From the NCBI GenBank assembly GCA_947493575.1, contig CANLRQ010000004.1, positions 124,001 through 188,000 of the forward strand: a stretch of DNA of 64,000 nucleotides, read 5' to 3'. This document shows, piece by piece, positions 1 to 8,318 of the stretch. Position 1 is the first letter of the stretch. Each line of letters begins with the position of its first letter. This stretch comes from an uncultured Marinomonas sp. Its GTDB lineage: Bacteria; Pseudomonadota; Gammaproteobacteria; Pseudomonadales; Marinomonadaceae. Below the pieces are notes generated by a model. That model had not been told where the DNA came from. It made no database searches and saw nothing but the letters and a program-made list of their open reading frames with translations. The position numbers were made by a program, and so were the translations under genes.

Positions 1-516
1 TTGAGCGCCCGCTTTAACGTATTCAACACTGCGCAATGTTTTGTCTTTTGGTGCACGGTTAAGCGCGATTTTGTGTTTTAAAGCGAGGTTGTCATTTGTT
101 GAGTCAGTTTCTTCCCTTGGATGTTCTTTACCCCGTGCACTGCTGCTCCAAATAATATAGGGGGTTTCTTCTGCCAGTGGAGCGAATGAGTCAAGGTAAA
201 AGCTACCAAACACTAAGTGAACTTGATGTTTTTCGCCTTCGTTATCATTAAAAAGGTGTGTAATGGCTGCACGCGTTGCGTCTTGCTGTACTGATATATC
301 GGATGCAGGTTTTTTGTCAGGTTTATTAAGCTTAAGTTTCAACCATTCTTGTGCGAGGGTGTTAAGGACTCCTTTAAAATGTTGACGGGAAATAACCGGA
401 TAACCGTGCCTATCTCTCGCTTGAAACGCATCGACTTGGTGATCACCAAGACCACTGCCAGTGTGTAAATCGTCCAGTAACGTGAGCGTAAGCTCGAATT
501 GCTTATAGTTGTTCAT
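1..516 (-). CDS. RAMP-superfamily (Cas7-like) protein, 3' end outside window
   Basis: The first 172 residues are visible; the gene runs off the left edge with no stop. The N-terminus has a RAMP-type beta strand and glycine turn (LTLLDDLHTGSGLG), followed by RDRHGYPVISRQHFKG, which resembles the 'rD..G.pyIPGSSLKG' segment of Cas7/Csm3/Cmr4 proteins. Near the edge ALNRAPKDKTLRSVEYVKAG matches the 'DR.tgta....l...E.vpaGa' region of RAMPs. The start is the ATG at 516. It lies 23 bp downstream of the Cas10-like gene on the same strand, so both are probably one leftward transcript. By family it would be a backbone subunit of a type III effector that binds crRNA. The subtype cannot be fixed from this fragment. 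Confidence 0.75.
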   Translation of the reverse strand, partial: MNNYKQFELTLTLLDDLHTGSGLGDHQVDAFQARDRHGYPVISRQHFKGVLNTLAQEWLKLKLNKPDKKPASDISVQQDATRAAITHLFNDNEGEKHQVHLVFGSFYLDSFAPLAEETPYIIWSSSARGKEHPREETDSTNDNLALKHKIALNRAPKDKTLRSVEYVKAGAQ

Positions 517-539
517 GCGTTTGTCCTTACGTTCGAGGC

Positions 540-2351
540 TTAGCTGTTATTCTTTCCTGTTGTATTTTGGTGGTTCGGCAACTCCAATAACTCTATTAAA
601 TCCGACAAAGGGGTGACATAAAACTGATCCTGCGTAGCGTCGTCAACTTGCTTGTTTCCAGCTTCAGCCGACAAAACCGATACCCAAGGCCAAGAATGAG
701 CAGGCTCCAAGTTGTCTGGGTGCATAACAAGGCGGCTCAAACTCTCACTTAGACGATCTTTAAGAGCAATAGGCAGTCGATTAAAACAGTTTTCTGCGTG
801 GCGTTTGCCCAGTGCCAATTGCGCATCAAGATACCGCAATTGGCTTCTGGCGAGCTTGCTGTCTTCTTCCTGTGGCGCCATCGTGTGTGTGCTGGCTTGG
901 GTATCTGGCGTTGGGCTTTTGTCAACCGTGACAAGCGCTTCGCGGATGGCTTTGGCTTCTTCTAACATAGTCGCTAGGTTTGTATTCAGGTTTGAAGCAG
1001 ACGATTTAAATGGGTAGGGCTTTTGGCTAAGAATCAGAGTCTGAGCGGCTGACTCTTGTTCTAACGTATAACGCACAATGGACTTTTGTTGACGGTATGT
1101 AATGGGGTCGTCTATCCATGCTTGGGTAACGATTTGCCAATCAATGGTGGAACCGAGTGCAGCGTCAGAACGGGCTAAGACTTTGGCGCTAGACGCCAAC
1201 TCTTCAGCAATATGATGCAAACGATAAAAAGGTAAATTGTGCGATGCGATCACCACACCGGCACCTAAGGTAACACTTTGTTCATTATAATGGGACTTAT
1301 CAGAAGACCAGAGCGTTAATTCCTCATTTATTTGAGCGATAAGGTCAAACGCAATATTGGCGCGGCACACAATCAGAATGTCGTCCCCCCCCAGCATCAG
1401 CAACTGAAAAGGCAAAACATCATACTTATTTTTTTTTAAGTGGGTGCTAAGGGTATTGTGTACAGCCGTTCGAATTGAGGCGCGAGCATTGTAATAAAAA
1501 GCTTCCGCATGAGCTTGTTTTTCAAGCCAGCTCAGATTGTTAGTCGCGTTTACTTCTTTTTCAGAAATGTAATCGTTAAACTTGCTTCCCATACTGTTGC
1601 CATCTGCAACAATCAGCGACAAGTAATCACTTCCCACCAAATCCAAAAGATCATCCGGCGCTTTAAAGTCATTATGGTCTAGGTAGTGTTGGGTCAATTG
1701 AGAGGCAACATTCGCTGATTGGTTAACATTAGTTTTAACAAAGGTTCGCTTTTTTTTACTCGCGTTGGATAAGTAGGTGGCTTTACTGACTCTATTTTCT
1801 GTATGTGTTTCGCTTTGTTCAGCCAACCGAGAGTTACTTATTTCACAGGGCTGGAAAATCGGTAAAGGCGGGAAAGTGTCTTCTTGAATTGTTTGGCTAG
1901 TGCTAGCGACAGCATCAGAATTAAGGTCGCTTTCCAAATCCAATGAAAACTCAACTAAAGTGCCGGGTAAATCGGCTTGAATCAAAGCCTTTGCTGCTTC
2001 GATAAAACCTTCTCCGTCAGTTTTTTCTTTAAACACGGCGTAAAAATGCCCACCATCCCGGCTTAAAACCCCTTTTTTCCATGCTTCTGCTGGGTCGTCT
2101 TTAAACCAATGCTCAGCATTGTAAAGGGGGTCATTGGAAAGGGTTTTTATCCGGTTGATGATTGTAGAACTTGCTGTGTGTTCGAACTCCTCACCGTTTC
2201 GGTATTGCACAACCAACTCAGGTAACTTCTTTCGGATAGTATCCCCTAATAACGCGTTCGCTCCGACCATGTCTTTAAGACGAGGGGAAGAAAATAGAAA
2301 AGTTTGAATTCGCTTGAATTCAAGGCGAGCAATATACTTCTCTGCTGTCAT
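540..2351 (-). CDS. Cas10/Cmr2-like protein (GGDD palm, no HD domain)
   Basis: 603 residues. The N-terminus (YIARLEFKRIQTFLFSSPRL...GANALLGD) is the opening of Cas10/Cmr2-type palm proteins and starts without an upstream HD nuclease domain. Palm 1 has VADGNSMGSKF at about 248-258. Palm 2 has LMLGGDDILIV with GGDD at 321-324, the motif used by Cas10 for cyclic oligoadenylate synthesis. It is followed by VTLGAGVVIASHNLPFYRLHHIAEEL, also typical. At 603 residues it is shorter than most Cas10 proteins, consistent with the missing HD part. The family role is large subunit of a type III CRISPR effector and second-messenger synthase. The ATG at 2351 has AAGGGAC upstream. A partial RAMP gene follows; no cas6, cas1/2 or array is visible. 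An array-less derivative is also possible. Confidence 0.8.
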   Translation of the reverse strand: MTAEKYIARLEFKRIQTFLFSSPRLKDMVGANALLGDTIRKKLPELVVQYRNGEEFEHTASSTIINRIKTLSNDPLYNAEHWFKDDPAEAWKKGVLSRDGGHFYAVFKEKTDGEGFIEAAKALIQADLPGTLVEFSLDLESDLNSDAVASTSQTIQEDTFPPLPIFQPCEISNSRLAEQSETHTENRVSKATYLSNASKKKRTFVKTNVNQSANVASQLTQHYLDHNDFKAPDDLLDLVGSDYLSLIVADGNSMGSKFNDYISEKEVNATNNLSWLEKQAHAEAFYYNARASIRTAVHNTLSTHLKKNKYDVLPFQLLMLGGDDILIVCRANIAFDLIAQINEELTLWSSDKSHYNEQSVTLGAGVVIASHNLPFYRLHHIAEELASSAKVLARSDAALGSTIDWQIVTQAWIDDPITYRQQKSIVRYTLEQESAAQTLILSQKPYPFKSSASNLNTNLATMLEEAKAIREALVTVDKSPTPDTQASTHTMAPQEEDSKLARSQLRYLDAQLALGKRHAENCFNRLPIALKDRLSESLSRLVMHPDNLEPAHSWPWVSVLSAEAGNKQVDDATQDQFYVTPLSDLIELLELPNHQNTTGKNNS

Positions 2352-2822
2352 TTTATTGTCCCTTTATTATCCCTTTATAATTTTTTAACAATGAAATTCA
2401 CATTGTTTTCAGGAAACGTATCCAGCGAAACGCTCCAAGAAATGTCTTATATGACTTTTATCCTACTTAAAATCAATACTAATGCAATGGTATTAGTCAG
2501 CTAGAAATTTATTATCTGAATTCAGGTCATTAAATTTATTACTTGAATGCATAATGAGCAACTAACAGAGTGGTCTATATAGACGGAAGCACGGCGTCGA
2601 TTTGAATATCAGTTGAAAGAAATGGCAGACTTATTCCGTATGACATTTATTTATCAAACAGTAATTTAACAGCTTAAAAGAATGTAATGAGGCTACTTCT
2701 CTGGGTATTTATGATTTTCGATCATGAAAGTTATAGATCAAAAATATTTACGCTTGTTAACTATGTGCTTTTTATATAAATTAGCTAAATTATATAGTGG
2801 TCACAGTCGAGCAGGCTAAAAA
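2352..2822. other. intergenic region between divergent cas10-like gene and TrlF-type operon
   Basis: An AT-rich 471-bp stretch that must hold the promoters of both divergent transcripts. It contains a pair of 17-bp near-identical direct repeats (2505-2548) and an imperfect inverted repeat, ATTTTCGATC (2714-2723) with GATCAAAAAT (2736-2745). No open reading frame here looks real; the 66-codon frame over 2304-2504 runs antisense into the cas10-like gene and has no recognisable features. No CRISPR repeat is present. Confidence 0.6.
2505..2548. repeat. pair of 17-bp direct repeats, 27-bp period
   Basis: AAATTTATTATCTGAAT (2505-2521) and AAATTTATTACTTGAAT (2532-2548) differ at two adjacent positions. 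They sit between two divergent defence-type transcripts and could be paired regulator sites. This is inferred only from position and spacing. Confidence 0.4.
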
Positions 2823-3062
2823 ATGAATGAAAATGAGATTTACGAGCGCATTAAGAATGTTTTGGCGGATGCCCCTCGTAATCAATACACAGCTGAATTG
2901 CATTTGCAGATGATTAAATATGCTGATCAGTTGAAGAACATCACTGCCAAAGAGTTTTGTGAAGGGGTAGGCCTGCGTAGCAGTTTTGGTACGGAATTCA
3001 GTAAAATGCGGAATTTGACTCAGCGTTTGAAAGCTGCTGGGCTCGATATGGCCAAGCTATAA
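2823..3062 (+). CDS. small HTH-like protein, first gene of TrlF-type operon
   Basis: 79 residues, charged, mostly helical by composition. The segment ITAKEFCEGVGLRSSFGTEFSKMRNLTQRLKAAG resembles a helix-turn-helix followed by a helix (KEFCEGVGLRSSFGTEFSKM). It has no signal peptide or membrane segment. The stop at 3062 is 19 bp before the ATG of the PHP-ATPase gene, so the two are translationally close and probably co-transcribed. It could be the operon's regulator or a small partner of the ATPase. I do not recognise a named family beyond 'HTH-like small protein next to TrlF-type ATPases', and the function is inferred from position only. Confidence 0.65.
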   Translation: MNENEIYERIKNVLADAPRNQYTAELHLQMIKYADQLKNITAKEFCEGVGLRSSFGTEFSKMRNLTQRLKAAGLDMAKL

Positions 3063-3081
3063 CAACTCAAAGAGGATATTC

Positions 3082-5709
3082 ATGAGTGAATCTGTTTTTG
3101 AATATGGTAGCCGTTGGTTAAAGGCAGACTTCCACCTCCATACTCGTGTTGATAAAGAGTTTACTTATCGCGGTGAAGGAAATGACTATACAAACCAATA
3201 TGTCGCGGCACTAGCAAATGCAGGCATTGGCCTTGGTGTGGTTACCAATCACAATAAATTTGATGCAAATGAATTTAAAGCACTGCACAAAAAAGCCAAA
3301 AAATCAGGCATTGGTTTGTTGCCGGGCATTGAGTTGTCCATCAAAGATGGTCAGGCTGGTGTGCATACCTTGGTGGTATTTTCGGATGAATGGTTTAATA
3401 ACAAAGAACAGACTAACCATATTCAAACGTTTCTCAGCCTGACTTTCGCGGGTATTGCGAACTTTGAAGATGAAAATGCGCGCTCGAACCACGATATTGT
3501 CGAAACAGTGCGTGAGCTGGATAAATTCCACAAAGATTATTTTCTCATTTTTGCCCACGTCGAAGCGCCAAAGGGTTTGTGGAAAGAACTCGCACCCGGG
3601 CGAATAAAGGATTTATTTGATAACGCGGCAGTGCGACGCAGAGCCTTGGCTTTTCAAAAAGTGCGCACCCGCGATGAGCGCACGAAAATCCAGCAGGCGT
3701 TAAGTAATTTATATCCGGCTGAGGTAGAAGGTTGCGACGCGAAGAATCTCGCGGATATGGCGGCCCGTAAAGAGGCAAGCTACTTAAAACTTGGCTCATT
3801 CAGCTTTGAGGCAGTTAAGTTTGCGTTACAAGATAAAGCTTCCAGAGCACGTACCGAGTTGCCCCACTATAAGCATTCTTATATTCAAAAAATTAGCTTT
3901 GAAGGCGCTGGTGCCTTGGGCGGTACAGAAATTTGCCTTTCGCCGGAATTAAATACCCTGATTGGCATCCGTGGCAGTGGTAAATCATCTGTGCTGGAAG
4001 GGTTACGCTACGCGATGAATATTCCTTTTGGTGATAAGTCGTCTGATGTGGAATACAAAGAAGGTCTGGTAAAGCATCTGTTACGCAGTGGCGGTAAAAT
4101 TACCATCGACGCTATTGATCGTCGTGGCCAGCCATATCAAATCCGCCGTATATTGGGCGAGCGCCCCGATGTGTATGTTAATGGGCGGCTGCAACCGGGT
4201 GTTTCTGTACGTGAAACGGTATTGCACCAGCCGATTTATTTTGGCCAGAAGGATCTTTCCAGTAGGGGAGATGGATTTGAAAAAGACTTAATTGAAAAGC
4301 TATTAGGTGAAGCGCTGGTACCTGTTCGGCAAAAAATTGAGCAGGGTAGTCAACGGGTGGTTGAGTCGATTAATCAAATTAAGCGCCTCACCCGAGCCGC
4401 GACGCAAAAACAAGAATGGTTGCAAAAAAAGCTAGACGCTCAACATCGATTAGACTTTTATCAACGGTACGCTGTGGAAACCAAGCTGCAGAAACAGGTT
4501 GATTTTGATAGAGATGAACGAAAAGCACAACAAATCATCCAAGGTGCAGAGTATTACCTCTCTGAATTCAACGGGTTTATTGCCAGCTTTGAGGATGAAC
4601 TTAAGAATCAGGCTTTGTATAAATCTGCCCAGAATCAGATGTTTTTTGATGACTTTTTTGCAACCTATCAGCAGTTGATTGTAGGCTTTGATGCCATCAA
4701 ACAAACGGCGCTAAATGGTCACAGTACGGTTACACAATTGCAGCAAAATCTGTCTGGCTTTGTGCAAAAAAAGCATGCTCTGAAGGAAGAGTTTGCGGGA
4801 ATTGAACGGAAATTGGCCACAGAGCTTAAGCAAGCTGGTGCGCAGGCGATCAGCCCACAGGAGTTTAAGCAACTTAAAAATCTGTTAGATCAAGCGGAGC
4901 AAATGTTAGCCGTACTCGCCAAAAGCGAGCAGCAGTATGCGGATTTAAATCAATCCCTAGAGCGTGAATTAGCGCAGCTTAATGATCTATGGCTGGAAGA
5001 GTACCGCACCATTGAGCAAGTGCTGAGCAAGATCAATCGGGTCGATTCCCCTCTTAAAATTGTGCCTCAGTTTAAGTCCAATAAGGCTTCCATGCTCAAG
5101 TACATACAAGATTTGTATCGAGGGAGCCGTATTCGAGAGGCAACATTGCAAAGTGTGGTGGATGAATACAGTGATTTTGCATCGGTCTATCGCGATGTTG
5201 AAAAGCTAAAAGGTATATTGGGAGGATCCTTTGATACTTTCTGGCAGTTCTTTGAAGATAATTTAGAAGCCTTATTAACTTGGCAAGTACCGAATGTATT
5301 CACCATTGAGTATCACGGTAAAACACTTGCACATCACTCATTAGGGCAACGGGCATCGGCCTTGATGTTATTTGTATTAAGTCAACAAGAAAACGACGTT
5401 GTGATTATTGATCAGCCAGAAGATGATTTGGACAACCAAACCATTTATGACGATGTCATCAAGCTTATTCGAGAGCTTAAACCTTCTACCCAGTTTATCT
5501 TCGCGACACACAACGCCAATATTCCAGTACTTGGTGATACGGAGCAGGTGATTGCCTGTGAGTATCAAGAAGACCACATCACATTAGTCACTGGTAGCAT
5601 TGACTGTGCTGAAGTTCAGCAACGCATTGTTAGTATTATGGAAGGTGGTTCCGAAGCCTTTGAGAAACGTAAGCAGGTATATGAAGCATGGAAACCGAAG
5701 AACTCTTAG
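3082..5709 (+). CDS. TrlF/Ppl-type protein: PHP domain plus SMC-like ATPase
   Basis: 875 residues. Residues about 10-270 form a PHP (polymerase/histidinol-phosphatase) metal-dependent domain: ADFHLHTRVD gives the HxH motif (H18, H20), then GLGVVTNHNKFD and LLPGIELS. From about 290 an ABC/SMC-like ATPase starts with LIGIRGSGKSSVLEGL (Walker A). A long helical, probably coiled-coil middle follows (about 410-690). The ATPase closes with DVVIIDQPEDDLDN (signature and Walker B, about 772-785) and FIFATHNANIPVLGD (H-loop). This layout matches the TrlF family and, as I recall it, the single-gene PHP-ATPase 'ppl' anti-phage system. GAGG lies upstream of the ATG at 3082. Its end overlaps the next gene by 22 bp, suggesting translational coupling. 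Likely role: ATPase-gated nuclease or phosphoesterase in defence. Confidence 0.85.
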   Translation: MSESVFEYGSRWLKADFHLHTRVDKEFTYRGEGNDYTNQYVAALANAGIGLGVVTNHNKFDANEFKALHKKAKKSGIGLLPGIELSIKDGQAGVHTLVVFSDEWFNNKEQTNHIQTFLSLTFAGIANFEDENARSNHDIVETVRELDKFHKDYFLIFAHVEAPKGLWKELAPGRIKDLFDNAAVRRRALAFQKVRTRDERTKIQQALSNLYPAEVEGCDAKNLADMAARKEASYLKLGSFSFEAVKFALQDKASRARTELPHYKHSYIQKISFEGAGALGGTEICLSPELNTLIGIRGSGKSSVLEGLRYAMNIPFGDKSSDVEYKEGLVKHLLRSGGKITIDAIDRRGQPYQIRRILGERPDVYVNGRLQPGVSVRETVLHQPIYFGQKDLSSRGDGFEKDLIEKLLGEALVPVRQKIEQGSQRVVESINQIKRLTRAATQKQEWLQKKLDAQHRLDFYQRYAVETKLQKQVDFDRDERKAQQIIQGAEYYLSEFNGFIASFEDELKNQALYKSAQNQMFFDDFFATYQQLIVGFDAIKQTALNGHSTVTQLQQNLSGFVQKKHALKEEFAGIERKLATELKQAGAQAISPQEFKQLKNLLDQAEQMLAVLAKSEQQYADLNQSLERELAQLNDLWLEEYRTIEQVLSKINRVDSPLKIVPQFKSNKASMLKYIQDLYRGSRIREATLQSVVDEYSDFASVYRDVEKLKGILGGSFDTFWQFFEDNLEALLTWQVPNVFTIEYHGKTLAHHSLGQRASALMLFVLSQQENDVVIIDQPEDDLDNQTIYDDVIKLIRELKPSTQFIFATHNANIPVLGDTEQVIACEYQEDHITLVTGSIDCAEVQQRIVSIMEGGSEAFEKRKQVYEAWKPKNS

Positions 5710-6833
5710 CCATTATTGCCAACGGTGAAGACTCAAGGCATCAGTTTAAACAAAATATTACGCGAGCCGAAAGTTTGGTACCTGAGTTGGTGGCATTCAG
5801 TAACTCCAAAGGCGGCTTATTGCTCATTGGGGTTACTGATGAGGGCGGCATTCAAGGGCTAACCATCGATGATATGGGGCGAATCAATCAACTCGTTTCT
5901 AATGCTGCTAAGGACGTAAAACCTCCAATTTCCGTAACCACGCAAAACATTGCGTTACCCAGTGGTATGGTGATGGTTGTTGATGTTCCTGAAGGTATTA
6001 GCAAGCCTTACATGGATGGTAACCTCCATGTCTGGGTAAAAAATAGCGCTAATAAATCCAAAGTCAGCGCACGAGAAGAGTTGTTGAGAATGTTTCAATC
6101 ATCGGCGTTAGTCCATGCTGATGAGCTACCTGTGATCGGTAGTTCAGCGGCTGATATTGATCAGGAGTTCTTCGATACTTTTTTTGAGAAAGAATACGGC
6201 GAACGCGTTGAAGACCAAGAGGTGTCTCGTGTTCAACTGCTTGAAAACATGAATTTGGCAAAGAACGGGCAGCTTAACATCTGCGGCGCCTTGTTGTTTT
6301 CGTCACGTCCACAAATACGCTTACCGGTTTTTATTGTAAAAGCGGTGGCTTTTCCGGGTGTTGATATCGAAGACGAGCACTATATCGACAGCCAAGATAT
6401 TAATGGCAAGCTATCGGATGTATTCCAAAAGGTTCTGGGTTTTGTGCTGGCTAACATTCGCCATGTGCAAAATGAACAAGGCTTCAACTCTGTGGGTGAA
6501 GCAGAAATTCCGCGAATCGTGCTTGAAGAGCTTATTGCCAATGCGCTTATTCATCGAGATTACTTTGTATCCGCTCCGATTAAGGTTTTGGTGTTTGCAG
6601 ATCGAATTGAAATCGTGAGTCCCGGTCACTTGCCCAATAATTTAACGATAGAAAACATTAAGATGGGTAATTCAAACGTTAGAAACCCAATTTTGGCTTC
6701 TTTCGCTCCAAAAGTGTTGCCATATCGTGGTTTGGGAAGTGGCATAAAACGGGCGATAAAAGCGTATCCAGATATTGAGTTTATTGACGACAGGGATGGT
6801 AATACGTTCAAAGCCATTATTAAGCGAGTTTAA
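5688..6833 (+). CDS. AlbA_2/Schlafen-type putative DNA-binding protein with HATPase_c_4 domain
   Basis: 381 residues. Residues about 8-115 form an AlbA_2 (Schlafen AlbA_2/RecG-like) domain: EDSRHQFKQNITRAESLVPELVAF is followed by NSKGGLLLIGVTDEG, and VWVKNSANKSKVSAREELLRMF ends the domain. The C-terminal half has a histidine-kinase-like ATPase fold: RIVLEELIANALIHRDYF (N-box-like), RIEIVSPGHLP and RGLGSGIKRAIKAYP. Proteins of this type are usually annotated as transcriptional regulators or 'ATP-binding protein', and many occur in defence islands. The start overlaps the end of the PHP-ATPase gene by 22 bp in another frame. Function in the operon could be regulation or effector activity; I cannot decide from sequence. 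Confidence 0.8.
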   Translation: METEELLAIIANGEDSRHQFKQNITRAESLVPELVAFSNSKGGLLLIGVTDEGGIQGLTIDDMGRINQLVSNAAKDVKPPISVTTQNIALPSGMVMVVDVPEGISKPYMDGNLHVWVKNSANKSKVSAREELLRMFQSSALVHADELPVIGSSAADIDQEFFDTFFEKEYGERVEDQEVSRVQLLENMNLAKNGQLNICGALLFSSRPQIRLPVFIVKAVAFPGVDIEDEHYIDSQDINGKLSDVFQKVLGFVLANIRHVQNEQGFNSVGEAEIPRIVLEELIANALIHRDYFVSAPIKVLVFADRIEIVSPGHLPNNLTIENIKMGNSNVRNPILASFAPKVLPYRGLGSGIKRAIKAYPDIEFIDDRDGNTFKAIIKRV

Positions 6834-7058
6834 TTATATGGTATTAAGGTCTTATGTTAATGAAGAATTCTTTATTGCATGGCTTTTAATAGTTAACGGA
6901 GCAAAGCCAAGATAATCTTTGTTCTATGATAGTCTTTGTTCTATAGAAAACCGTTGATTATAACTTGAGGTAGCCCATCGGATTTATAGACTCGATACGA
7001 AACTGATTGGCAAGCTTTAGATAATTTTTTAACTTTTAATATAGTGCCTAATGTGAAA

Positions 7059-7085
7059 TTAACTTAGTAAGTAGAAATAAGTTAA
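7059..7085. repeat. inverted repeat, 8-bp arms
   Basis: TTAACTTA (7059-7066) and TAAGTTAA (7078-7085) are perfect reverse complements around an 11-base spacer. It lies 20 bp from a second, longer hairpin. Possible operator or convergent transcription end. Confidence 0.4.
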
Positions 7086-7104
7086 CGTGGTACACGTAAA
7101 ACGC

Positions 7105-7134
7105 TATTTCCGATAATAACATTTATCGGAAATA
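7105..7134. repeat. perfect 12-bp inverted repeat (hairpin)
   Basis: Arms TATTTCCGATAA (7105-7116) and TTATCGGAAATA (7123-7134) are perfect reverse complements with a 6-base loop. There is no T-tract on either side, which argues for an operator, structured RNA element or weak terminator. Confidence 0.55.
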
Positions 7135-7308
7135 TTGAGCTTATCTCTGGCTCTTCAATGTGTTGTTTTATAGTGTTTTTATTCTTACGGATGTTTTTAG
7201 GTTTTCGCTACCTAACTGTGTACGTTGCTTAAAGGATCCATTCAAGCCAACCAATCGCAAACCAATTCATCAGCTCTTGCATTCACACTCAACATTAATT
7301 ATATAAAT

Positions 7309-7367
7309 AAGTAACTCACTCACTGATGTGCTGTTTTTTCTGTTTACTGCGTGCGCGTGAGTTACTT
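7309..7367 (-). repeat. 11-bp inverted repeat downstream of S1/P1 nuclease gene
   Basis: AAGTAACTCAC (7309-7319) and GTGAGTTACTT (7357-7367) are perfect reverse complements around 37 bases. It begins 21 bp after the nuclease stop codon in the direction of transcription, so it may help terminate or stabilise that transcript. Confidence 0.45.
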
Positions 7368-7388
7368 TATGACTGAGTCACTTTTTGT

Positions 7389-8177
7389 TTACTGGACGGC
7401 ACCAAAGATGTCATTCAGTGTTCCAGCTAATCGAATGCCTGCTTGTTGCATTCTTAGGTTCACTATCTCGATGTTCTTGGCGCTGTACTGATAACCAAGT
7501 TCTGGCAAGTTGGAGCTTTGATCTCCGAAGTCGTATACCTGTGATCTAAACTGTTTCGATTCTTTGGCGTAGTTTAGGTATTGGGCGGTTTGCCATTGTT
7601 GAATTTGCTCTTGAGTGACGTTATCCAGAAATATGGCGTATTCGCTAAAGCTCAGTTGTTGTTGGTCGATCATGCCGCCATCCCACACGGAGTGAATGTT
7701 GGTCAGTTTGTTAAACCAAGTGACTTTGGTTTTGTTGCCGCCGAGATCGTCACGTCGACCAACGTGTAATGGTTGATGAATGTCACCGACGAAATGAATG
7801 TAAAATGCTAAGGCTTGTCTTTTTTGCTCGCCTTGGATGTTTGGGTCTCTTAATTGTGCTTCAAATCGATTCAATGCTTCTAGTACGTCACCTTTGTCAC
7901 TTCGTTCGAAATCATCAAAGGATTCATCGTCGTCTATGGAAACATAGTGCCAAGGTTTGGTGTAATTCCAATCGCTGTTGGATTTAATGTCATCTGGCCA
8001 CGTGGCTAATTCTGGTAATGGATCGCCATCTGTAATTTCCATTAGGTTGGCTTGTGCTATTGCTGTTAAATGTTGCGATGCAATTTGAGCAACGGTTCTA
8101 TGGCCGTTGGCCCCAAAGCTAAAGGCATTGAGTGAGTAAAACGCCAAGATAAACGGTAGTGTTTTTAATAGTCTCAT
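7389..8177 (-). CDS. secreted S1/P1-type zinc nuclease
   Basis: 262 residues from the ATG at 8177, chosen over an upstream frame start at 8219 because AAAGGAAC precedes this ATG and a clean signal peptide follows (MRLLKTLPFILAFYSLNAFS). The mature part opens FGANGHRTVAQIA, matching the 'WG..GH..vA.iA' start of the family with Phe in place of Trp. Other zinc-site motifs are ATWPDDIKS, PWHYVSID and the hallmark HFVGDIHQPLHVGRRDDLGGN, with WDGGMI later. Family role: Zn3-dependent cleavage of single-stranded DNA and RNA and 3'-nucleotides, here exported to the periplasm or medium. With the nearby 5'-nucleotidase it would let the cell use extracellular nucleic acid as P, N or C source (inference). 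Confidence 0.9.
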   Translation of the reverse strand: MRLLKTLPFILAFYSLNAFSFGANGHRTVAQIASQHLTAIAQANLMEITDGDPLPELATWPDDIKSNSDWNYTKPWHYVSIDDDESFDDFERSDKGDVLEALNRFEAQLRDPNIQGEQKRQALAFYIHFVGDIHQPLHVGRRDDLGGNKTKVTWFNKLTNIHSVWDGGMIDQQQLSFSEYAIFLDNVTQEQIQQWQTAQYLNYAKESKQFRSQVYDFGDQSSNLPELGYQYSAKNIEIVNLRMQQAGIRLAGTLNDIFGAVQ

Positions 8178-8257
8178 GTCTGTTCCTTTATCCACTTTAA
8201 TGGTCACTGTATTGGTCAATATGTTGATTAATGGGATAGATGCCTATTCAAGTGCTC

Positions 8258-8301
8258 TGATTCCAGCTACTTAATCTAATTAGATTAAGTAGCTGGAATC
8301 A
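8258..8301. repeat. 44-bp perfect palindrome
   Basis: The left arm (8258-8279, starting TGATTCCAGCTAC) and right arm (8280-8301, ending GTAGCTGGAATCA) are exact reverse complements with no spacer. It is 17 bp downstream of the DyP-glycyl-radical fusion gene and 80 bp upstream of the S1/P1 nuclease start. No U-tract follows in the leftward direction. It could act as a strong RNA hairpin separating the two genes or as a protein-binding site. Confidence 0.85.
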
Positions 8302-8318
8302 TTGGTGAGCCGCTTCAA

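Larger units (their letters stand above)
6834..7388. other. 555-bp gene-free region with nested inverted repeats
   Basis: No credible coding frame. It lies between the end of the rightward defence operon and the end of the leftward S1/P1 nuclease gene, so it is a convergent region. Three inverted repeats are visible and are listed separately (7059-7085, 7105-7134, 7309-7367). None carries a clean T-tract, so none is a textbook terminator. Confidence 0.6.
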
